In this document: positions 19,421-27,802 of the stretch, piece by piece
Position numbering within the stretch: the stretch's first letter is position 1
How the letters are laid out: each line of letters opens with the position of its first letter
Assembly: GCF_004000825.1 (NCBI RefSeq)
Contig: NZ_BILZ01000045.1
Location: 1-50,275 of the forward strand
Length of the DNA stretch: 50,275 bases
Reading direction: 5' to 3'
From: Paenibacillus kobensis NBRC 15729
GTDB lineage: Bacteria > Bacillota > Bacilli > Paenibacillales > Paenibacillaceae
The notes under the pieces: generated by a model
Databases searched by the model: none
What the model was told of the DNA's origin: nothing
The model's input: the letters and a program-made list of their open reading frames with translations, nothing else
Translations under genes and position numbers: made by a program

Positions 19421-20419
19421 TTACTGCTGTATTAATGCCGATTCCGTCTGACTCCATGTAACACCGCTTCTAGCGTTCTGATTCATCTCCCAGATACCTT
19501 CCCTACTCATTGTATAACCCGAGTCGCTTTTTAAGAAGTGCCTATGCTCCCGATACTTCGTAGTCCCAGTACTAGAATCATAATATGAACTAGTATAAGA
19601 ATAGAAAGGAGCTGGCAACGGTGTCATACCATTGGGCGTTCCTTCTACATTACTTGCCCAGTACCCCTTATAGCCTGTTGCAACAGAATCATTAAACTTA
19701 TAACACGTAAAACTCGGGGAGGTATACGACGAAGTCTGATGAGCACACGTTCTCGAGGCCAGTCCTCCCATTGAATCCACTGAGGTATCTTTCGTTACAA
19801 CTAATTTGCTGTTCTGATAGATTGAGCTAAAAATATCTTGGCACTTTTGCAATGTTGCAGCTGTTAGTACACAGCCATACCAACCTGTCCATGCAGCAGC
19901 TCTTTTCTCTGCAGCAGTTCCCGACTTCCCCTTGTATTGGTCTGCCATTGTCTTAGCGGCAATTTTCGCAGCATCATACGTATTTACAACCTGTTTGAAC
20001 GAAAGCCCTTTTCCAAGCCCAGCACTATCAAATTGAAATACGCCAACCCCGGCAGTCCAGTGAACTCTCCGATAATAGTTTTGTCCTGCTATGAATTTGT
20101 CATATCCTGTTTTGCCGTCAACCCAAAGTTGATATCCGTTACCTATTTTGTTATCACTCCGCCCTTGTCCCATCGGTGATGGCGTCAAATCGGTATTAGA
20201 TGCTGAAGCGATTTCTGGCCAGGTAACGGTAAGCATTATAGCGGCAAATTCTTCGGTGGAAGTAAGACCTGCAGTACTTTTATATTGGCCGGCCCAGTAG
20301 AGCACATCATCTAACGGAGTGCTTCCGAATTTGGCAGCTTCAGCCTTTTGGACAGGCGATATTGGAACCGAAATAATCAGGAATAAAAAACCTATTAGAC
20401 TCAAAGTTAATCTTTTCAT
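19421..20419 (-). CDS. Secreted protein of unknown function, possibly lysozyme-like
   Basis: About 332 residues with a signal peptide (MKRLTLSLIGFLFLIIS..., cleaved near AEAA). The mature half carries IMLTVTWPEIAS with a glutamate and then AGVGVFQFDSAGLG, a spacing that recalls lytic transglycosylase or lysozyme folds; I cannot confirm this. Four cysteines (WYGC, LQKC, SRTC, FTCY) could form two disulfides. ATG at 20419 fits the GGTGGTGGGG site best, while ATG at 20425 would overlap the upstream stop codon as ATGA. Either way it is translationally coupled to the gene before it. Confidence 0.65.
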   Translation of the reverse strand: MKRLTLSLIGFLFLIISVPISPVQKAEAAKFGSTPLDDVLYWAGQYKSTAGLTSTEEFAAIMLTVTWPEIASASNTDLTPSPMGQGRSDNKIGNGYQLWVDGKTGYDKFIAGQNYYRRVHWTAGVGVFQFDSAGLGKGLSFKQVVNTYDAAKIAAKTMADQYKGKSGTAAEKRAAAWTGWYGCVLTAATLQKCQDIFSSIYQNSKLVVTKDTSVDSMGGLASRTCAHQTSSYTSPSFTCYKFNDSVATGYKGYWASNVEGTPNGMTPLPAPFYSYTSSYYDSSTGTTKYREHRHFLKSDSGYTMSREGIWEMNQNARSGVTWSQTESALIQQ

Positions 20420-20421
20420 TC

Positions 20422-21327
20422 TCATTTCCCCACCACCCATGTCATATATTCATATTGGCTTAAATATGGCGCTATTGAAGGATCGTCTACTACGATTTCG
20501 TCGAACATAGCAACTCCATCGGCATAGATGTGGTAGGTCTTGTCAGAATCCACTTTTATAGTATTGAAAACCTTCCCTTCGGAGTCGATCCAAGCCACGA
20601 CCAAATATGCGCTGTTCCAATCCTTCTTACTTAAATTTCGAAGCTGGACGCTCATTTTGTAAGGAAACGGCGCATCGCTCCTTAGTTCCCCATTATAAGT
20701 TTCCTCACCGTAAGGCAATTCATGAAGTACCATCGCGGTACCCTGTCTATTGAAATCTTGCTTTTTATCAGTAGACTTGATGCTCCATTCCACATTCGCT
20801 ACAAGAGACGCATCAATATCCGTTTGAATTACAAATGGAACCGGTTCACCTGGTCTAATTAGTTCAACCATAGACTCGCCTTTTACTTTCTTTATAATTT
20901 CCCCGTTCTTATTAATTAAGTCGGCCTCAATATGCCCCGCCTTTACCGGCGAAGTATATTCATTCCTAATGAGCCCTTTAGCTTCCCATAATCCAGATTG
21001 TGAAATGTTCAGCGACTCTTCTACTATTACAAGTCTATCTCCTGCCACTTCATCTGTTGCATAATATCCGCTGAAACCTTCTAAATCATAATACTTTTTC
21101 CCACTTTTATTGGATTGCTGTTCAACAGGAGGAGCATCCAACTCTACATCGGCTTTAAAAAACTCTTTATCCACCCCATACTGCTCCCAAACTTCAACAC
21201 CTTTAGGAAGTTTTGTTTTAACCTTGCCATTAGATTTATTGCTTTCAGGCGAGGCAAATGCTAGTGCCGGTATTAATATAAAGACAGCTAGGACTAGGTA
21301 AAGCAATGACATTTTTTTATTCTTCAC
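20422..21327 (-). CDS. Secreted protein of unknown function
   Basis: A 301-residue exported protein with a signal peptide (LLYLVLAVFILIPALAFA, residues 8-25). The mature region looks like two beta-sandwich segments. Around residues 105-185 it reads LWEAKGLIRNEYTSPVKAGHIEADLINKNGEIIKK, like the FxLYD/Ig-like modules that report on extracytoplasmic partners. A similar segment appears at about 220-265 (MSVQLRNLSKKDWNSAYLVVAW). No catalytic motif is visible. The start is GTG at 21327 with AAAGGTAG upstream. Its stop overlaps the start region of the next secreted-protein gene, so the two products are probably made together. Confidence 0.7.
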   Translation of the reverse strand: MKNKKMSLLYLVLAVFILIPALAFASPESNKSNGKVKTKLPKGVEVWEQYGVDKEFFKADVELDAPPVEQQSNKSGKKYYDLEGFSGYYATDEVAGDRLVIVEESLNISQSGLWEAKGLIRNEYTSPVKAGHIEADLINKNGEIIKKVKGESMVELIRPGEPVPFVIQTDIDASLVANVEWSIKSTDKKQDFNRQGTAMVLHELPYGEETYNGELRSDAPFPYKMSVQLRNLSKKDWNSAYLVVAWIDSEGKVFNTIKVDSDKTYHIYADGVAMFDEIVVDDPSIAPYLSQYEYMTWVVGK

Positions 21328-21645
21328 TTTGATCTACCTTTCAAATGAATTTTTAGTATTACTTGCACTCGATCCCCCTTCTAATCTCACAATGAATCCT
21401 TTCAACTGAATACTTTACCCAGTTTTTCACAAATATTAAATAGGTAAATGAGCTAATTTATGCAAATTTAACAAATCTTTATACAACTATTGTTAACTAA
21501 TGCCTATATCCAATCTATTCTATAATTTTATATCAATCCCGTTTATATCAAGTATAACTAACATTCACTTCATTAATATTACTAAGACTCGTATAATCGG
21601 TTTTGTTGAGTAGGTAGATATTGCACTTAATAAGGAGCGATACGA
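21328..21645. other. AT-rich divergent spacer ahead of purA
   Basis: This 318-bp, strongly AT-rich stretch separates the exported-protein cluster from the divergent purA paralogue. Apart from the purA promoter and a short run of T/A tracts, I see no gene, hairpin or riboswitch in it. Confidence 0.6.
21569..21597 (+). promoter_or_regulatory. Sigma-A promoter of the purA paralogue
   Basis: TTCATT (21569-21574), a 17-bp spacer and a perfect TATAAT (21592-21597) lie 48 bases before the ATG. No purine-box or riboswitch-like structure is seen in the short leader. Confidence 0.65.
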
Positions 21646-22929
21646 ATGAGTGTAACAGCCGTAGTAGGGGCGAACTGGGGAGACGAGGGCAAAGGGAAAA
21701 TAACGGACCTGCTGGCCGAGCAGTTCCGCTGCGTTGTCCGCTATCAAGGAGGCAGCAATGCCGGCCATACGATCATCAATGGGTATGGCAAATTTGCGCT
21801 CCACCTGCTTCCATCCGGTGTATTCACACCCGGTACCATTAACGTTATTGGTCCGGGCGTCGCTTTCAACCCAGACAACTTCATTCAGGAATATGATGAG
21901 CTCGTAGCCAAAGGCGTTCCTGCGCCGGACATTCGCATCTCTGACCGGGCGCAGATCGTACTGCCCTACCATAAGCAGCTGGATACGCTGGAGGAGGAGC
22001 GCCTGGGCAATCGCAGCTTCGGATCAACCCGGTCCGGCATAGCGCCGTTCTACGCGGACAAAGCGCTTAAGATCGGCATTACGCTCGGCGAGCTTGTCGC
22101 AGGCGGCTCGAAGCGGCTGCGTGAACGTATTGCTGGAGCGGTCGCGGCCAAGAACGTACTGCTCCAACAACTGTACTACGCCGATCCGATCGATCCTAAC
22201 GAAATGGCGGACTGGCTGCTCGCCATGGCGGACCGATTGAAACCGTTCATCGCCAATACGACCACGCTTCTGCAAGAGACGATTGCCTCCGGCGAATCGG
22301 TCCTGGTCGAAGGCCAGCTCGGTGCGCTGCGCGATCCGGATCACGGTATTTTCCCTTACGTGACCTCGTCCTCGACACTTGCTGGCTATGCCTCCATTGG
22401 CGCCGGCGTGCCCCCGCACTCGATCAACCGGATCATTGCGGTGACCAAAGCTTATTCAAGCTGTGTCGGTGCCGGACCGTTCGTTACAGAGCTTACGGGG
22501 GATGAAGAGGATCAGCTTCGCCGGCTTGGCGGCGATGCGGGCGAATACGGCGCAACGACAAGACGCCCGCGCCGGGTCGGGTGGTTCGATACGGTTGCCA
22601 CACGTTATGGCTGCATGGTGCAAGGTGCAACCGAGATCGCGCTAACCAACCTGGACGTACTGGGCTACTTGAGCGAAATACCCGTCTGTACCGGTTACCT
22701 TGTCGAGGGCAAGGTGACGAACGAATTTCCGGCGACCGTGCAACTGGAACAAGCCGCTCCTGTGCTGCACAAGCTGCCTGGCTGGCAGTGCAGCCTATCG
22801 CATATTCGTTCGTTCGACGATCTCCCCCCGCAAGCGCGCGATTACGTCTTATGGATCGAGCAAGCGATCGGAGTCCCTGTTCGGACCATATCCGTCGGCC
22901 CCCAAAGAGAGCAAGTCCTGTACCGCTAG
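21646..22929 (+). CDS. purA: Divergent adenylosuccinate synthetase paralogue
   Basis: A 427-residue protein of the family that joins IMP and aspartate using GTP. Retained: Asp13 in WGDEGKGK, Asn38 and His41 in GGSNAGHT, Thr128 and Thr240. Altered compared with canonical enzymes: the IMP-contacting Gln of EGAQGT is Leu225 (EGQLGA); the cross-subunit Arg (DKxAR) is Lys142; the aspartate-binding loop TTGR is TTRR (Arg306); and the guanine-binding TKLD is TNLD (Asn335). The length is normal and no frame break exists. The ATG has AAGGAG upstream. It stands alone, divergent from an AT-rich island. It may be a true PurA, but a changed substrate is possible. Confidence 0.85.
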   Translation: MSVTAVVGANWGDEGKGKITDLLAEQFRCVVRYQGGSNAGHTIINGYGKFALHLLPSGVFTPGTINVIGPGVAFNPDNFIQEYDELVAKGVPAPDIRISDRAQIVLPYHKQLDTLEEERLGNRSFGSTRSGIAPFYADKALKIGITLGELVAGGSKRLRERIAGAVAAKNVLLQQLYYADPIDPNEMADWLLAMADRLKPFIANTTTLLQETIASGESVLVEGQLGALRDPDHGIFPYVTSSSTLAGYASIGAGVPPHSINRIIAVTKAYSSCVGAGPFVTELTGDEEDQLRRLGGDAGEYGATTRRPRRVGWFDTVATRYGCMVQGATEIALTNLDVLGYLSEIPVCTGYLVEGKVTNEFPATVQLEQAAPVLHKLPGWQCSLSHIRSFDDLPPQARDYVLWIEQAIGVPVRTISVGPQREQVLYR

Positions 22930-22985
22930 TCCAATGGCAATGCCTTACCGCCCTAGCCCGCTCCCCCTCTCCTATCGCTGCAAAC

Positions 22986-23020
22986 TAAAAAGAGCTGCCG
23001 AGACGATCTCGGCAGCTCTT
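22986..23020 (-). terminator. Terminator of the HPr-like gene, shared with purA
   Basis: A perfect 14-bp stem AAGAGCTGCCGAGA/TCTCGGCAGCTCTT (22990-23003 with 23007-23020, loop CGA) is followed on the minus strand by TTTAGTTT. A second small hairpin, AGACCC/GGGTCT, at 23022-23036 precedes TTCTT on the plus side. The genes converge here. Confidence 0.88.
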
Positions 23021-23044
23021 GCAGACCCTGCGGGTCTTTCTTAA

Positions 23045-23314
23045 TTATTGGTTCTCCAGCTCTTCCTTGCTGACAAGGTTGACTAAAGCGGTTACAGCCT
23101 GATCTGCATCTGAACCTTCGGCGCTGATGTAGATTTCCGTACCGGAGCTGATCGCAAGGCTCATAATGCCCATAATCGATTTCGCATTCACTTTCTTGTC
23201 GTCCTTCTCCACGAATACCTCGGAAGAAAACTTATTCGCTTCTTGAACGAACAGAGCCGCCGGTCTTGCGTGCAGACCTGTTTTCAGTCGTACGACAGCG
23301 GGATGTCTTGTCAT
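23045..23314 (-). CDS. crh: HPr family protein at the crh position, with both His15 and Ser46
   Basis: An 89-residue phosphocarrier-type protein. With ATG at 23314 the numbering is exactly canonical: His15 in TGLHARPAALFVQEANKF, the PTS phosphorylation site, and Ser46 in NAKSIMGIMSLA, the HprK target. Overall it resembles B. subtilis Crh (GL-ARPAALFVQEAN-F, KKVNAKSIMG), which has Gln at position 15, and it lies in the rapZ-yvcK-whiA-crh order. The AGGGGG ribosome site fits 23314, not the in-frame ATG at 23323. It may act as HPr, Crh or both. HprK is encoded 20 kb away in this window. Confidence 0.88.
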   Translation of the reverse strand: MTRHPAVVRLKTGLHARPAALFVQEANKFSSEVFVEKDDKKVNAKSIMGIMSLAISSGTEIYISAEGSDADQAVTALVNLVSKEELENQ

Positions 23315-23469
23315 GGAAACCATACCCCCTACACTTATTTCTATTGGATGAATGTGAATATCGTCATTCGATCATTAAAAACGTACATCTGCTTTCACAT
23401 TACTACCGTTTTCACGGCATTTTGTTAATCATTATATCATTATCGGGCTTTCAGCACTAGGGAAATCAT

Positions 23470-24399
23470 TCAGCCATTGCGTATTTTTTCGGCTAATTCA
23501 TCGATTTTTCTCAAACGGTGGTTTACGCCGGACTTGCTGACCTTCCCTTTGAGCAATTCGCCCACTTCTGTCAGATTCATGTCGGGATGCATCAGACGAA
23601 TTTCCGCGACTTCGCGAAGCTTATCCGGCAGCGTATCGAGCCCGACTTCCTTTTGCAGCAGCTTAATGTTATCGATCTGCCTGACGGCCGCTCCGATCGT
23701 CTTGTTCAAGTTAGCCGTTTCGCAGTTCACGATCCGGTTGACCGAGTTGCGCATATCGCGCATAATGCGAACGTCCTCGAACTTGAACAACGCCTGATGG
23801 GCGCCGATAATGTTCAGCAGCTCGATAATTTTTTCGCCCTCTTTAATATAGAAAATAAAGCCTTTCTTCCGCTCGATGCAGCGTGCGTTCAGATCGAACT
23901 TATTCGCCAGATCAGCAATTGCTTGGCAGTGCTCTTCGTACATCGATGAAATTTCCAGATGGTAGGACGAGCCTTCCGGATTGTTCACCGAACCGCCTGC
24001 GAGGAATGCTCCACGCAAGTACGAACGTTTGCAGCATGATTTCTTAATGATTTCCTTGTCGATGCCTTGCTGGAACAGGAAGCCTTCGGAGACGATGCTT
24101 AGCTCCTTTAATATTTCCTGCACTTTCGTCGGTATACGGACGATATAGACGTTATTCTTCTTCAACCGCATTTTCTTACGGACAAGAAGTTCGGTATGCA
24201 CGTCGAACCGCTTCTTGATCAGACTGTAAATGCGTCTGGCGATTGCCGCATTCTCCGTCGAGATGTCGAGAATCACTTTGCGGTTCGATAACGATACCGA
24301 GCCGTTCATGCGGATGAGCGCGGACAATTCCGCCTTCTCGCAGCAATCGTCGGATTCGATCATCGTTAATTCTTTTTTCGTTTGCGCCGCAAAGGACAT
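23470..24399 (-). CDS. whiA: DNA-binding protein WhiA
   Basis: A 309-residue WhiA protein. It has a LAGLIDADG-homing-endonuclease-like N-terminal half ([25 protein letters not shown], lacking the nuclease acids) and a C-terminal helix-turn-helix ([26 protein letters not shown]). In Bacillus, WhiA influences cell division and chromosome segregation; in actinomycetes it is a sporulation regulator. The ATG at 24399 has GAAGAGGTG upstream. It starts 6 bp after yvcK and is cotranscribed with it. Confidence 0.96.
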   Translation of the reverse strand: MSFAAQTKKELTMIESDDCCEKAELSALIRMNGSVSLSNRKVILDISTENAAIARRIYSLIKKRFDVHTELLVRKKMRLKKNNVYIVRIPTKVQEILKELSIVSEGFLFQQGIDKEIIKKSCCKRSYLRGAFLAGGSVNNPEGSSYHLEISSMYEEHCQAIADLANKFDLNARCIERKKGFIFYIKEGEKIIELLNIIGAHQALFKFEDVRIMRDMRNSVNRIVNCETANLNKTIGAAVRQIDNIKLLQKEVGLDTLPDKLREVAEIRLMHPDMNLTEVGELLKGKVSKSGVNHRLRKIDELAEKIRNG

Positions 24400-24405
24400 G
24401 TCGTA

Positions 24406-25395
24406 TCACCTCTTCCGTGTCATCCAGTTATCTACCAGTTGAAAAATATGTTGGCTCAGCCTCTCGGCATCATGCCGCAAATAGGTCCGGAACAGTACCA
24501 GCCTGTCGGCAATGACTTTGTACCCGCGTTTCTCGACTTCTTCCAGATCGAGATGGACCGCCTTCGCACCCTTCTCCGCATACTTGCTCTGTACCTGCTC
24601 CGGAATTTCGCCGTTATTAACAATGACATAATCAAATAAATGATAACCGATATGCTCATAAACAGCATCCAGATGGTCACCAACCGAATAATTGTCGGTC
24701 TCACCCGGCTGCGTCATCACATTGCAGACAAACATCTTGAGAGCACTCGAAGACACGATCGCTTCCGCAAGCTTCGGCACAATCAAATTCGGGATGATGC
24801 TCGTATATAAGCTGCCTGGCCCGATCAAGATCGCATCGGCTTCCCGGATCGCTTCTACCGCTTCCTCCAGCGGCTCCACGTCAGCCGGCTCAATGAACAC
24901 CCGCTTGATCGCTTTCCCAGCCTTCGGAATCATCGATTCCCCGGTCACAATCGTACCGTCCGCCATCTCGCCCTTTAATACGATTGCTTGGCCTGCTGCT
25001 GGCAGCACACGCCCTCTTACTGCGAGTACCCGGCTCAGCTCCCTGACGCCGGATACGAAGTCGCCGGAAATATCCGTAATCGCCGCCAGCATGAGATTGC
25101 CGAGGCTGTGAGGCGCGAGGCCGGTTCCGTTATTGAACCGATAGTTAAGCAGTTTGCCGAGCAGCGGCTCGACATCGGCAAGCGCAAGCAGCACGTTGCG
25201 GATGTCGCCTGGCGGCGGAATTTGCAATTCGTTGCGAAGAATGCCCGAGCTGCCGCCGTCATCCGCTACCGTTACGATAGCGGTAATATCGAGCGGCTTC
25301 TCCTTTAATCCCCTCAGCATAACGGATAAGCCGGTTCCGCCGCCTATAACGACGATTTTGGCCTTTTCCTTAGCCGGCTGTTCGCTGCCATTCAT
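24406..25395 (-). CDS. yvcK: Gluconeogenesis factor YvcK (CofD-like)
   Basis: A 329-residue protein of the CofD/YvcK family. The nucleotide-binding opening is KIVVIGGGTGLSVMLRGLK, followed by VTVADDGGSSGILR and PPGDIRNVLLALAD; GPGSLYTSIIPNLIV lies in the second half. In B. subtilis YvcK binds UDP-sugars and is needed for cell shape and growth on gluconeogenic carbon sources. The ATG at 25395 has GAGGTG upstream. It sits 13 bp after rapZ and 6 bp before whiA. Confidence 0.95.
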   Translation of the reverse strand: MNGSEQPAKEKAKIVVIGGGTGLSVMLRGLKEKPLDITAIVTVADDGGSSGILRNELQIPPPGDIRNVLLALADVEPLLGKLLNYRFNNGTGLAPHSLGNLMLAAITDISGDFVSGVRELSRVLAVRGRVLPAAGQAIVLKGEMADGTIVTGESMIPKAGKAIKRVFIEPADVEPLEEAVEAIREADAILIGPGSLYTSIIPNLIVPKLAEAIVSSSALKMFVCNVMTQPGETDNYSVGDHLDAVYEHIGYHLFDYVIVNNGEIPEQVQSKYAEKGAKAVHLDLEEVEKRGYKVIADRLVLFRTYLRHDAERLSQHIFQLVDNWMTRKR

Positions 25396-25408
25396 TCAAG
25401 CACCTCGT

Positions 25409-26299
25409 TTAATGCCGATCCCGGTCGGAGTCGCGGTGGCTCACGCGCACCGTCTCCGTATCACTGCTGCCGAGCATGCGGCCCAAATATTCGGCGATCG
25501 CGACGGAGCGGTGCTTGCCGCCCGTACAGCCGATGCCGACAACAACCTGGCTTTTCCCTTCTTTCCGGTAGAGCGGAATAAGAAAGTTCAGCATATCAAG
25601 CAGCTTGGTCAGGAACGTCTGGGTTTCCGGCCACTTCATAACATATTCATATACGTCCGGATTTTGTCCCGTGTTCGGTCTTAAGTGCTCGATGTAATGC
25701 GGATTCGGCAGAAAACGTACATCATAGATCAGATCCGCGTCGATCGGAATACCGTACTTGAAACCGAAAGACATGACGTTCACGTTAATGCCGGTACGCT
25801 CCGTATTCGTAAAACGGGACACGATCCGTTCCTTCAGCTGCGCTGGCTTCAGACTGCTCGTATCGATGACCTGCGTTGCCATCCCCTTCAAGTCCTCCAG
25901 CATCCTGCGCTCCAGCCCGATTCCGTCGAGCGGCATGCCGTCCGGCGCAAGCGGATGTCTTCTGCGGCTCTCCTTGTAACGCTGAACGAGCACCGCATCC
26001 GTCGCATCGAGGAACAGAATTTCGCAGCTGATCGTGTAATGCTCTTTGATAAAGCTGAGCGATTCCGAGAGCGCTGTAAAGAACTCTCTGCCTCGCAAGT
26101 CTATGACAAGCGCAACCTTGCCGATCTTGCCGTTCGACTGCTCGATCAGCTCAGCAAATTTAGGAATGAGCACAGGGGGTAAATTGTCGACGCAGAAAAA
26201 TCCGAGATCCTCCATGCTCTGCACGGCAATTGTCTTACCGGCTCCCGACATACCAGTAATAATGACGAGCTTGGCAACTTGCATCGTTTCATTATCCAT
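25409..26299 (-). CDS. rapZ: RNase adapter / nucleotide-binding protein RapZ (YvcJ)
   Basis: A 296-residue P-loop protein. The Walker A motif GMSGAGKT is at residues 16-23, [10 protein letters not shown] is in the middle, and the C-terminal domain carries [22 protein letters not shown]. In E. coli RapZ guides RNase E to GlmZ; in B. subtilis YvcJ binds and hydrolyses nucleotides and affects competence. The role in this organism is inferred only from the conserved operon with yvcK and whiA. The start ATG at 26299 has GAGAGGAG about 11 bases upstream. Confidence 0.95.
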   Translation of the reverse strand: MDNETMQVAKLVIITGMSGAGKTIAVQSMEDLGFFCVDNLPPVLIPKFAELIEQSNGKIGKVALVIDLRGREFFTALSESLSFIKEHYTISCEILFLDATDAVLVQRYKESRRRHPLAPDGMPLDGIGLERRMLEDLKGMATQVIDTSSLKPAQLKERIVSRFTNTERTGINVNVMSFGFKYGIPIDADLIYDVRFLPNPHYIEHLRPNTGQNPDVYEYVMKWPETQTFLTKLLDMLNFLIPLYRKEGKSQVVVGIGCTGGKHRSVAIAEYLGRMLGSSDTETVRVSHRDSDRDRH

Positions 26300-26358
26300 G
26301 CTTTAAGCCACTCCTCTCCCGAACCGGACCGACCTTACTTCGGCCCTATCACGGACAA

Positions 26359-26378
26359 ACCCGCCTGCAAGGGCGGGT
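26359..26378 (-). terminator. Weak hairpin between glcK and rapZ
   Basis: ACCCGCC/GGCGGGT (26359-26365 with 26372-26378) forms a 7-bp GC stem 30 bases beyond the glcK stop. No T run follows on the minus strand, so termination would be partial at best and rapZ may be reached by read-through. Short direct repeats of TCTAC lie between it and glcK. Confidence 0.4.
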
Positions 26379-26407
26379 CAGCCTTCTCTCTGTCTACTGT
26401 CTACTTT

Positions 26408-27364
26408 CTACTGCCCTGAGCGGAGAATAAGTCCCGCTGCGCCGACGACGCCTGCATCGTTACCAAGCACAGCTGGTACGATCTCCACTTCCTTCGCGAT
26501 CACTTCAGGCGTATACTTGCGGAACTCCTCACGAATTTGCTCGAACAGGAATTCGCCTGCTTTGGACACGCCGCCGCCGACGATGAACCGCTTCGGATTC
26601 AATACGACTGCTACCGATGCCATCGACTTGCCAAGATAGTAAGCCGCACGGTTCACGATACGGGATGCAACTTCGTCTCCCGCCTTCGCCGCGTCGAATA
26701 CTTCCTTCGCCATGATTTGCTCTGCAAGCGACAGCGTCGTGCGGTCGCCGCGTTCTACCGCGTCTTTCGCCATCTTAATGATGCCCGTTGCCGACGATAC
26801 CGTCTCCAGGCAGCCCATCTTGCCGCATCCGCACTGAATCGCTTCAAGATCCGGCACGATCTGCATATGTCCGAGTTCGCCGGCCATGCCGCTCCAGCCC
26901 TCGTAAATTTTACCATTTATGATGATGCCGCCGCCGACGCCCGTTCCCAGCGTGTAGCATACGCAGTGGTCTACACCTTTGCCCGCGCCTGCCCATGCTT
27001 CGCCCAGCGCCGCTACGTTAGCGTCGTTGTTGATAAGCACTTTCTTGTCGAGCTGCTGCTCCAAGTATGCCTTCAAATGGACATCGCGCAGTCCAAGATT
27101 TACGGATAATTCCACAATGCCGTTCGGGATATCCAAGAAGCCGGCGATTCCGACACCCACTCCCGCGACTTGTTCCCATTCGTAGGCCGATTGCTCTACG
27201 ATTCGTTTGGCGTAATCCGCAATATTGCGAAGGATCGTTTCCGTTCCCTTGTCGACTTCAGTCGGTCCTTCGTACGTATGGAGCAGATCGCCTACCGAGT
27301 TGCAGATGCCTACCTTAATGGCAGTTCCCCCGATATCGACTCCAACGTAGATTTGCTCAGACAT
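26408..27364 (-). CDS. glcK: ROK family glucokinase
   Basis: A 318-residue kinase that phosphorylates glucose with ATP. It has IYVGVDIGGTAIKVGICN at the N-terminus, NDANVAALGEAWAGAG with the catalytic aspartate, GTGVGGGII, and the ROK zinc site with ELGHMQI followed by CGCGKMGCLE, the CxCGxxGCxE form typical of GlcK. The ATG at 27364 has GAGGTGG 7 bases upstream, and a GTG one codon earlier is less well spaced. It has its own strong promoter. It and the fructokinase at 2667 are the two sugar kinases of the window. Confidence 0.93.
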   Translation of the reverse strand: MSEQIYVGVDIGGTAIKVGICNSVGDLLHTYEGPTEVDKGTETILRNIADYAKRIVEQSAYEWEQVAGVGVGIAGFLDIPNGIVELSVNLGLRDVHLKAYLEQQLDKKVLINNDANVAALGEAWAGAGKGVDHCVCYTLGTGVGGGIIINGKIYEGWSGMAGELGHMQIVPDLEAIQCGCGKMGCLETVSSATGIIKMAKDAVERGDRTTLSLAEQIMAKEVFDAAKAGDEVASRIVNRAAYYLGKSMASVAVVLNPKRFIVGGGVSKAGEFLFEQIREEFRKYTPEVIAKEVEIVPAVLGNDAGVVGAAGLILRSGQ

Positions 27365-27407
27365 CACTTGGCCACCTCGTTCACAAAGTTAAACTTCTCT
27401 GTTACCA

Positions 27408-27436
27408 ACTATAAGCGAATGCCCCTGATAGGTCAA
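27408..27436 (-). promoter_or_regulatory. Sigma-A promoter of glcK
   Basis: On the minus strand there is TTGACC (27436-27431), a 17-bp spacer and TATAGT (27413-27408). The predicted start is about 37 bases upstream of the start codon. Confidence 0.8.
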
Positions 27437-27475
27437 GGCGCTCAAAACTGGAACAAACGGGCGCGGTAGCAGCAA

Positions 27476-27488
27476 GGAAGCGCTTTCC
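27476..27488. promoter_or_regulatory. Possible cre-like (CcpA) site upstream of glcK
   Basis: GGAAGCGCTTTCC is a near-perfect palindrome with the AAGCGCTT core of catabolite-responsive elements. On the minus strand it misses the usual consensus at two outer positions. It lies about 40 bp upstream of the glcK -35 box, a position compatible with activation. Tentative. Confidence 0.35.
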
Positions 27489-27721
27489 CGCCCTCCGTCT
27501 CCTCCATTCGCAAGTCTATCGTTCCCTGTCGAATGACGCCGCTTTCACCCCTCTGTAAGGGAGTGCAGCACATACAAGCTTTGCCCGTTCCTGTCGATTG
27601 GACAGACCGTGTTCGGAAACTCAATTCGTCCAACGTTACCTCAGAATCGCTGTTTATGCTCGGCGCATCGCCCGCCGTTGCATTTCATACAACCGCAGGC
27701 TAGTCCGTTCGGTACATTACA

Positions 27722-27789
27722 AAAAACTCCCGCCAGCCGTCTTGCCGGTTCGCCTAACAGCGAATCCGGCAAGACGTTTAGCGGGAGCT
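27722..27789 (-). terminator. Terminator of trxB
   Basis: A long two-part stem: inner arms GTCTTGCCGG/CCGGCAAGAC and outer arms CTCCCGC/GCGGGAG, with a run of T following on the minus strand (A run at 27720-27726). It begins 13 bases beyond the trxB stop. Confidence 0.88.
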
Positions 27790-27802
27790 ATCATTATTGC
27801 CG

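Larger units (their letters stand above)
27365..27802. other. Spacer between glcK and trxB
   Basis: The 438 bp hold the glcK promoter (27408-27436), a near-palindromic cre-like word (27476-27488) and the trxB terminator (27722-27789). Between about 27490 and 27720 I see no gene, repeat or RNA structure that I can support. Confidence 0.55.

Noticed and set aside
21646-22929. PurZ-type 2-aminoadenylosuccinate synthetase
   Set aside because: The catalytic aspartate Asp13, replaced in phage PurZ, is present, and no phage or DNA-modification genes are nearby. Only an altered PurA can be supported.
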